The notes under the pieces: model-generated | Database searches by the model: none | Told to the model about the DNA's origin: nothing | What the model saw: only the letters and a program-made list of their open reading frames with translations | Assembly: GCA_930367215.1 (NCBI GenBank) | Contig: OV884057.1 | Location: forward strand, 110,633,284 to 110,697,283 | DNA length: 64,000 bases | Direction of reading: 5' to 3' | Origin: Pollenia angustigena | Lineage: Eukaryota > Arthropoda > Insecta > Diptera > Polleniidae | Translations under genes and position numbers: made by a program | Shown: piece after piece, positions 57,200 to 64,000 of the stretch | How the letters are laid out: each line of letters begins with the position of its first letter | How positions within the stretch are numbered: position 1 is the first letter of the stretch

Positions 57200-58303
57200 A
57201 CATGTTTGCTGTTTTTGCCAGCCAAAGTGTGTGTGTTTGTGTTTTTTTTTTCGTTGAAACGGGTTTTTGGTATTTTTTTAATTGATTTCGTTTTGTTTTA
57301 AAACAATTTATGTGCAAATAACCTACGTAAGAGCGAATGCGACCAATTGCGTAATTGTAGGGCAACAGTATGTGTTTTATTTTTGTAAAAACTAAACTAT
57401 ATCGATTTGCACCGAATTATAATTCCATTTTTTAGATTATTTAATTATGTACTTACCATGTGTGTATGTATATTAATGGAATTTATAAATAAAGGAGTGG
57501 CATAATTATAAATAGGTATTTCTCCTTGATTGTTTGTTAAATAAATTTCATATTGCTCAGTTTGTAAACATTTATTAAATTAGTACTCCTCCGAAAACAT
57601 TGCTTTTGGTCTTTAGAAAAAGGAAGTTCCAAGAAAAGAAAAATACAAGTTTTATCAAACGAATGATTTAATTTATTAAAATATTAGGGTGGTTGATATC
57701 CTCATTAAATTCTTTTTAAATATGTATGTATGTATTTGTATCGCTTTGGTTGATTGAAAATTTAATTGGAAATAATTTTATTTTTGTAAATATCATTTTT
57801 TTACATTTGTGAATAGACATAAAGTTAGAAATAAATTAAATTTATTCCGAATATATGAGAACTAAATTTTTTTAATTTCCAAGCAACATGATTAAATAAA
57901 AACCAAACAAAATTCCTTAAGAAGGAATAATAATATGTTTTATTTTAATCTATTTTTAAATATCTTTAATAAGAATATTAATACTGCACAGCTATGAAAT
58001 AAATATATAACATGGTTTGACAAAAGACCCCAAAAGCATTGTGTGGCCATGCCGCTTTAATAAACATAAAATATTTTTTATGAACCAGGCAGTTTATGTT
58101 TTTACATATTTTTATATTTCGGTGCGAACCGATATAGTTTTATCTGTACAACAATAAAACACATACTCTTACCCTACAATTACACAATCGGTCACATTTG
58201 CTTTTACGAAGGTTATTTGTACAAAAATTGCAAGAAACAAAAATTCTTTTGTTAGGTTTTTGTTTTATTTTTTACTTAATGTGTTTTTTTTTTGACTTGG
58301 CAA
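57200..58303. repeat. Inverted-repeat unit within the hAT
   Basis: 57305-57378 and 58158-58224 are inverted copies (blocks CAAATAACCTACGTAAGAGC, TTGCGTAATTGTAGGG, AGTATGTGTTTT). The outer ends (GTTTTTGCC / TTGGCAACC) suggest a foldback element; TSD not seen. The + strand string TTAGGGTGGTTGATATCC at 57686 resembles a TAGGGTG-group end. Confidence 0.5.
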
Positions 58304-58677
58304 CCCAGCAAATAATAGGACCAGTCCAAGCACGCGTGTAAAGAGTAGTCCACAAGGGACCAGGACTAGTCCAAAAATAACCCAAACGTTTGGAAAAAAC
58401 CTGGTCTATTTAACATTGCGATGTCCTAGGAGAGGACCATATAACCCACCTTTGGACCACTAAGGAGTAGTTTTAAAACTACTCCATGGTAAACTCAAGA
58501 GGATTAGTTTTGAAGTCGTTTAAAAACGAAAGCATGTCGTTAAAAAACGAAGACATGTCGTCTCACTACAAACACTTTTTAACAATGACATGGTCCATGC
58601 TTGCATTACATCGGACCAGTCCATGGAGTAGTCCATTTTATCAAAATGGATCAGGTGGTCCAATTTTATTTGCAGGG
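58304..58677 (-). mobile_element. MITE, CCCTGCAAATAA family, 374 bp (copy 2, inverted)
   Basis: CCCAGCAAATAATAGGACC / CCAATTTTATTTGCAGGG; shares the 62-66 codon ORF shadow with copy 1 in inverse orientation. Confidence 0.7.
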
Positions 58678-58818
58678 AATGTACATACATACACACTCGT
58701 GCACGCACATACATATGCGCTGATAAATGAGAATTGAAAGTTCTCATAAACAACGAGAGAACGATGCATTGTTACGCTCTTTGTTTTTGCTTCTTTCCCT
58801 TTTGTCTTCCCGCCCGCA

Positions 58819-59046
58819 TCATGCATTTTTTTTCAAAAATATTTTAGTTTTCCTTGAGATGCGCTTTCTATATGATTTATATTCTTTGGTTTTACTCTTA
58901 AATTCACTTTTCTTTTTAAGCATATTTTCGTAATGCACGAAATCTGAATTGAACTCGCTGATCTCGGCAACCGTATTGCTGGAATCAGTTTCATCCTCCA
59001 TTTCTTTTAGTTTTAAAAAATCTGTAATTTTGTTATTCTCACACAT
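58819..59046 (-). CDS. Small charged ORF, possible transposase N-terminal exon of the hAT
   Basis: 75 codons from ATG (context AAATATG) read MCENNKITDFLKLKEMEDE, an acid-rich segment, then KKKSEFKSKTKEYKSYRKR and KTKIFLKKNA. The switch from acidic to basic looks protein-like rather than random. It sits in the - orientation within the large hAT. An N-terminal transposase exon is one guess; no BED finger or other domain is visible, and a chance ORF cannot be excluded. Confidence 0.3.
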   Translation of the reverse strand: MCENNKITDFLKLKEMEDETDSSNTVAEISEFNSDFVHYENMLKKKSEFKSKTKEYKSYRKRISRKTKIFLKKNA

Positions 59047-59813
59047 ATTTATTTAATTTTGAATTGCAGCCAAATATATAGTTTTAAAAGCAATAAACAC
59101 TTAAGGCTGTGTAACAAAAGTGATTTGGTCAAATTTTTACAGAGTTAAAACTTTTCGGCGGGAAAATACACAAAATAGTTATCACAAAAAATAATCAACG
59201 ATTGCACCAGTGTTCACTGATTTTCCTATACTTATGTCGTTATTTTAAAAATGTTGATGAAATTTTGGTGCTTTATAAACAAGAAACTAATGCTGGGTAC
59301 ACACAGTGCAATCTACATGCAATCTGTTTCAATGCAACCTCAAAATATCAAAGCGCTTTGATGTTGATGCAATCTGGAATGAATGAAAATTAATTTAATT
59401 CACTAGATTGCGTAATTAAGTTGCATAGTGTGTACCCAGCATAAGTGTTGCACTTTTTAAGGATAGACAAACAAAAAAGAATATTACAAGGTGTAAAAAA
59501 AAGAGAATAAAATTATTTACAAAGTAATCGGTGGCTAAGCTGTAGCCCATTTTTAGCCGAAGAATTTTCGAGGGCGGTGGCTACAAATATTTTCATCGGC
59601 GGCGGGCTAACAGCCGGCTAAGCCGCCTCGGCGCAGGTCTCTGCTGCTTTTGCTTTCAATGAAATTTGTGGCGTTGCGTTTTACACTATAAATGCCTCAG
59701 TTTTATTTAAATTTTTTGTTTGTTTATGTGTAGTTAAGTTTATAATCTTTTTTGTTTTAATAAACTTTTATAAAAAAAAAAGTAAATAAGAGGGAATTGT
59801 TTTTCGTACGTAA

Positions 59814-60002
59814 AGCTTCGTACAGACGATGGTCAGATCTTACAATGTTGTCATTAAAATTGCCTAAAAATGTCTTGCAACTGTCTGAACATTGTAAGCT
59901 CATTTTCATTTGGCAGATGTGTAAAATTAATGCATCTGAAAATGGCACCATTGTCAGAAAAATGACAATATTGTAATATCTGACCATCGTCTGTACGAAC
60001 CT
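59814..60002. mobile_element. Harbinger-type MITE, 189 bp (copy 2)
   Basis: AGCTTCGTACAGACGATGGT / ATCGTCTGTACGAACCT with TAA on both sides (59811-59813, 60003-60005). Inverted relative to 19300-19487. Confidence 0.8.
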
Positions 60003-60620
60003 TAATGTCAAGGTCTAAAAATTTTAGGTGTCTATTATGAACAGTGTTGCCACTTTGTGGGTAATTACCCGAATTTGGTATAATTTTTACTGTCGTGGGT
60101 AGAGCGTGGGTAATTTCTATTAGGTGTAATTCAAGTGTAATTTGAAATTCTTACTTCAGATACCCAAATAAAATCAAGATTCGATATCAGTGATAACATT
60201 TATTTCTTTTTAAATATTGTTGATAAAAAATGCACAGTCTTCGGAACCAAAGTATCGGTGGCTTTTTAAGAAAACTCTTCCATCATTAAATATATATATT
60301 TTCCAAAGTTCGTTAATGAATGTCGCAAGATGGACTCTTAGATTTGGATAAAGATGACTTACATAATGATTTAGAACCTAAAGTCTATTGAAAAAAAGTT
60401 ATTCAAATTAAAAACTAGCCTGGGGGAAGAAATGTTTCCAATATTCAAACATATAATTAATTTTATTTTTATCTGGCAACGTTTAGTTTAAAAAATATTT
60501 AACGCCCTTAACTATTGTTAAACTGAATTACAGTTATAAACGGTATTATTTTAAAACCATGAAACTTAAAATGGTAGACAATACAAACAATTAATTTTAA
60601 TCGCAAATTAATACAAGCCA

Positions 60621-60827
60621 TTACCATTTGAAACTCATTTCAAACAAACAGGCACCGCGCCTGTCCTTGACGAAATGCATTGCAGACGTCCAATTTTGTT
60701 CTTCTTTTTCGAGCATTGCTGGCTGAATGTCACGGATAAAATGAACAATGTTAACATCCAGGACGTCAATTTTTGCTGGTTTATCAGCACAAACCAGTGA
60801 CTTCACAGCCCTACGGAAAACAATCAA
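60621..60827 (-). pseudogene. Unrecognised coding-like fragment inside the hAT
   Basis: 68 codons (MIVFRRAVKSLVCADKPAKI ... EEQNWTSAMHFVKDRRG ... FEMSFKW) in a stretch more GC-rich than its surroundings. Composition looks like a real protein exon, with no repeat or low complexity. It could be a captured host exon or part of a decayed transposase. No family recognised and no start or splice site confirmed. Confidence 0.3.
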
Positions 60828-61279
60828 GAGGTGTCACATCGCGCGGCCTTGAAGTCTAATTGACAGTTTATTTTCTCTAAATCAAAACATCGCCTTAATT
60901 TGTGAAAAAATAAGTTGCGTCATTTAAATCATGAAGTCGCCTATAAGTTGCGAAAATCGATGGCTGATTTTCAAAGACAATGTGAATAATTTGGTGGCGT
61001 TGTTCAGGCATGAATATATTTATGATGATGTGCCTTAGCAAAAAGTGAGAGCAGCTGACAGTTCGTTTGACTGCTATCCTTCGTAAGCTCTATCGGGCTT
61101 AAAAAACACCCATTTTAAAGGAATGGCAATGCGAATTTTTAACCTTCCCTAACCCAATGTGGGAGTTAAACTTATCATTTTTTATTTTATGTGTTTTTAA
61201 TTGTTGTTTTTTTTTTTTTTTGTTATTTTATTTTTGTTAATTTATTTTAAACAACAATAAGAATCTTAACAGTTTGATC

Positions 61280-61807
61280 CAGTGTTCGAAAATAAACACT
61301 AAATATCGTTTCTTAATGTTCGGTTCGGTAGATTTGTGGAAAACACAAACGGTAATAGTGTTTGTGTAGAAAATCATTAAAAAAATAACGTTTCCCTGTT
61401 AGTCATCTTTCGAACACAAAAATATTACTGTTTTTATCAAACTCAACAAAAGAAATGAACATTTAATTCCGTTCGTTTTTTTTAACCACAAACTTCAATG
61501 TGTTCTGTTCGGCTCGTTAATGTTTGTCGCTTTTGACTGATAAAAAAAAACGAAACATTTTTTACAAAAACAAAATACACCCACGATAAAAACATTATAG
61601 AACATTAAAACATAATGTTTGTCTACAGTATCACTACAATTGTTCTGTTTTTTAACGAAGAACCGAACATTATTATTTTCTTTCTTGAAAATAGTTACGA
61701 ACGTTATTAAGGGTTATGTATGTCTACACAATCACTAAAAAAATAGATATCGTTCCTGTGTGTGTGAACCGAACGTTAAATAATGTACTGTTTATTTTCG
61801 AACACTG
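61280..61807. mobile_element. Nested hAT element, 528 bp, complete
   Basis: TIR CAGTGTTCGAAAATAAAC / GTTTATTTTCGAACACTG (18 bp perfect) with a perfect 8-bp TSD GTTTGATC (61272-61279, 61808-61815). The uninserted sequence is seen near 48842-48875. A damaged copy is at 22655-23904. Confidence 0.9.
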
Positions 61808-62061
61808 GTTTGATCTTCTTTCAATGAGTTTGTTGTATTTTTGCTTCTTTGTAAATGTCTTTTTATTAAATATTCATTCAATTTTATATCAGGTGTAATT
61901 TCATTTGAATCGGGTAATTTTGCTTAATCTCAAGTGTAATTTTGAATTTTGCTGGTGGTAACACTGATTATGAACCAAATTTGTTTTTCGACAGCAGTCG
62001 AATTAGCTTAGCTGATCGAACGAATTTTAATTTTTTATTATTGCGCACATTCGATAAAAAA

Positions 62062-63463
62062 AACAAGTTAGAGTGCTTTATTCGGCTGTGCCGAATCTTT
62101 GATACCCTCCACCGACACTTCGAATGTTTTAGGAGTAATATTTGTATGATGTCTATTTATTATTACAATCTTTGTAAAAACAGACATCTGCATTAAAATT
62201 TGTTGCGGTTTAGACCTATATAAAATTATTGACCGACAATCAGAATCAATTTTAAAAAGCTTGAGTAGAATATCAGTTTAAGCTGAACTTAAATGATTTT
62301 CAGGAGAACAAATTATATAAAAGCCATGGTTAGCTATGAACCAATCATCCCAAATTCTGGAGAACGATTTCTGGTATTAAAAAACATAAATTTCAATACA
62401 GCGGTGCAATTAGTTTAAGCGTTTGCAGTGAATATCAGAAGGCTGCTAAAATTGAATCTAAGGTAAATTATGGACCGTATATCACAAAATTGCATAACAT
62501 TTTTTCTGGCCATATGAAGCTAAACTGGAAGGAAGTTTACCGCGTATTTAATTATTTAACCAGAGGCCTATGGTAAGTTATGCACCGATCTTCACGAAAT
62601 TTCATAGTGTCATTTCTAGTTCTATAAAACTGTGATGTACCAAATTTTGTTATGATTGCATTATTTTTTACGTTTTGAGGCGTACTAAACTTTTTTCCGG
62701 AAGTGGGGTTTATATGGGTCCTAGGGTAAAATATGGACCGATCTTCACGAAAATACATAGTTTTACTTCTTGTCCCATTAAACTTTGATGTACCAAATTT
62801 TGTTATGATACCATTATTTTTCACGGTTTTAGACGTACTAAACTGTTTTCCGGAAGTAGGATTTATATGGGGCCTAGTGTAAATTATGGACCGATCTTCA
62901 CGAAACTTCACAGTATCATTTCTAGTCCTATAAAACTGTGACGAGCCAAATTTTGTTATGATAACATTATTTATTATGGTCTTAGGCGTACTAAACTGTT
63001 TTCCGGGAGTAGGGTTTATATGGGGCCTAGGGTATATTATGGACCGATCTTCACGAAATTTTACAGCGTGATTTCCAGTTGAATAAGACGTGTTCTTGCA
63101 AAATCTTATGTCATTCTATGCATTATTCCACCATTTATGTTAGTTTTTGTAACAAAATTATCAATTTAGGTGGTGGTTCCACATTTTGATTCATAGTTCT
63201 GATCCTACTAACGGATTTTGCTGAATCAATCCCAAACTGCTTAGGATAACTACAAGCAATTTGACACCCAGTTTGCTTAGTTCTTTTGAGTTTTTCGAAA
63301 GTGAGCTTGTTTTCAACAGACGTACATGGCTAAATCGACTTAGAATTACTCAAGGACCCAGAATATATATACTTTATGGGGTGTGAGATGAATAAGAAAA
63401 AAGTTTCACACGGAATGACAAACTTAATATACCCTCTTCACAACTAATTGTGGTGGAGGGTAA
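62062..63463 (-). mobile_element. DINE-1-like element, - orientation, with 153-bp repeats
   Basis: On - it ends GGTATCAAAGATTCGGCACA, GCCGAATAAAGCACTC, TAACTTGTTT (62061-62110) and begins with ...TTTACCCTCCACCACAATT and CCCATAAAGTATATATATTC (63365-63463). It is inserted in the dispersed repeat whose intact version is 8366-8497. ORFs inside are products of the internal repeat. Confidence 0.75.
62573..63075 (-). repeat. Four tandem 153-bp repeats in the DINE element
   Basis: GGACCGATCTTCACGAAA recurs at 62582 (one mismatch), 62735, 62888 and 63041, an exact 153-bp period. Because 153 is a multiple of three, one frame stays open and gives a 51-residue periodic ORF. Confidence 0.85.
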
Positions 63464-63565
63464 AAAAAGTACTTTTGTGATTTAGTTTATTCACAATAGT
63501 AAATTTTCTATCAGCTGTCACTTTAAATAAAACATTTTTGTTTACAAATTTAAAAATAAAATTAA

Positions 63566-63773
63566 AGACTCAGTTAGCCGGGATTATGTAAGTCCCCTTT
63601 TAGCCAGGCAAAGTTTTTTAATTTCTCTTTTAAACTTTGTTTCTTGTTTAGACACACAAAGCTAAATTTGACAAAGTTTTGTTTTAATTTGTTTAAATAT
63701 AATAGCTCTATTTCTTTACCCTCGGGATCGGAATGATTTGCAACGTTACTGTTACTCGCGGCTAACTGAGCCC
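63566..63773. mobile_element. Harbinger-type MITE (GGCTCAGTTAGCCGGGA family, copy 3)
   Basis: AGACTCAGTTAGCCGGGA / GCGGCTAACTGAGCCC with TAA on both sides. A fourth one-sided end, AAGGCTCAGTTAGGCG, lies at 63847. Confidence 0.6.
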
Positions 63774-64000
63774 TAAAAGGGGACTAACAGTAACGTTGCA
63801 AAACAGCTGCTTCATTTTGTTGTGTGTAAAGAAATTACAACGATTTAAGGCTCAGTTAGGCGAACGTTGCTGTACCGTATCTGTACTGTATCCATCAGCT
63901 GTTCGCTTTTTGTTATATGAAAACCAATACAAATGCTTACCGAAATGGAATGTACCGTAGTTACAACGTACCAATCTGTATAAAATAGAATTTCATGCCG
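63774..64000. other. Window end, one MITE-like terminus
   Basis: Contains the left end of a further family member at 63847; its partner would be outside the window. No gene. Confidence 0.35.

Larger units (their letters stand above)
55248..59643. mobile_element. Large hAT element, 4396 bp, with nested MITEs
   Basis: TIR CAGAGACCTGCGCCG / CGGCGCAGGTCTCTG is perfect over 15 bp, with a perfect 8-bp TSD CTGCTTTT (55240-55247, 59644-59651). Subterminal GC-rich GGCGGCGGCTGAC / TCGGCGGCGGGCTAA resembles the hAT at 43695-44798, so they may be one family. Inside are three MITE-like units (55361-55527, 55585-56010, 58304-58677), an inverted CCCTGTAG MITE (56011-56642) and another inverted-repeat unit (about 57200-58303). 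A possible N-terminal coding exon is at 58819-59046. Confidence 0.85.
60042..61966. mobile_element. hAT element, 1925 bp including a nested hAT
   Basis: TIR CAGTGTTGCCAC / GTGGTAACACTG with a perfect 8-bp TSD ATTATGAA (60034-60041, 61967-61974). A second, truncated copy is at about 48513-49012. Interior near 60952 and 48530 shares ATGGCTGA(A/T)TTTCAAA... GTGCCT(G/T)AGCAAAAAGTG, coding-like in one copy (MAEFQTNLENLVAFFKHE) but broken in both. Confidence 0.85.

Noticed and set aside
62552..62911. 119-codon ORF with 51-residue periodicity (minus strand)
   Set aside because: Direct consequence of a 153-bp tandem repeat in a non-coding DINE element.

Overview
The window looks like AT-rich nuclear DNA of a higher fly. 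I infer a brachyceran, probably calyptrate (blow-fly or house-fly type). The reasons are short phase-consistent introns, INE-1/DINE-1-like (Helentron-type) repeats with CCGTCTGTCCGTC tracts, hobo/Hermes-type hAT ends, a tRNA-Leu-primed LTR and a Penelope-like element. Two host genes are visible. The rest is a deeply nested transposon landscape whose layers can mostly be peeled apart from exact target-site duplications (TSDs).

Host genes. (1) An ABCG-subfamily half-transporter on the + strand has five 3' exons (7889-8144, 11341-11985, 12046-12202, 21573-21839, 21915-22107). They join in frame from EPTSGLDS to a stop. Walker A, the C-loop and the start codon are not seen and probably lie to the left. 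Two of its introns (3.2 and 9.4 kb) are filled with transposons. (2) The last two exons of an SLC2/Tret1-like sugar transporter lie on the - strand (45634-44957). Its 5' exons were not found.

Layout. 1-2823: tandem DINE-1-like copies split by a 1254-bp hAT. 2884-3487: a gypsy-type LTR with primer-binding site (- strand). 3528-4708: a small 'TAGGGTG' element with transposase remnants. 4779-7888: MITE, a second DINE family, transposase tail, and a direct repeat around a tRNA-like SINE. 7889-22107: the ABCG gene, with intronic PLE 3' end, hAT MITE, a 3-kb TAGGGTG element holding a Harbinger, 166-bp repeats, a DINE copy, two Harbinger-type MITEs and an inverted 382-bp array. 22236-26760: nested hAT elements and MITEs. 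26880-30404: a broken LINE. 31727-32442: a deleted mariner/Tc1 (DD41D). 32683-42709: a 10-kb nest, in which a TAGGGTG element with a nearly complete unusual transposase was invaded by a PLE tail, a 4979-bp PIF/Harbinger (open MADF gene plus broken HARBI1-like nuclease) and a DINE copy. 43212-46222: MITEs, a CG-rich hAT, the sugar transporter and a hAT MITE. 47499-53402: a Penelope-like element with inverted 5' ends, flanked by ATGTACAT. 53449-59643: inverted MITEs and a 4.4-kb hAT with nested inserts. 59814-61966: MITE and a hAT holding a smaller hAT. 62062-63463: a DINE copy in - orientation. 63566-64000: MITEs.

The most interesting signals are the TAGGGTG transposon group (shared ends, ATGTACAT target, one divergent transposase), the Penelope-like element that shares those ends, hammerhead-like motifs in PLE 3' ends, and the uninterrupted MADF gene inside an otherwise dead Harbinger. 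I saw no prokaryotic-type system, CRISPR array, rRNA or intact tRNA.
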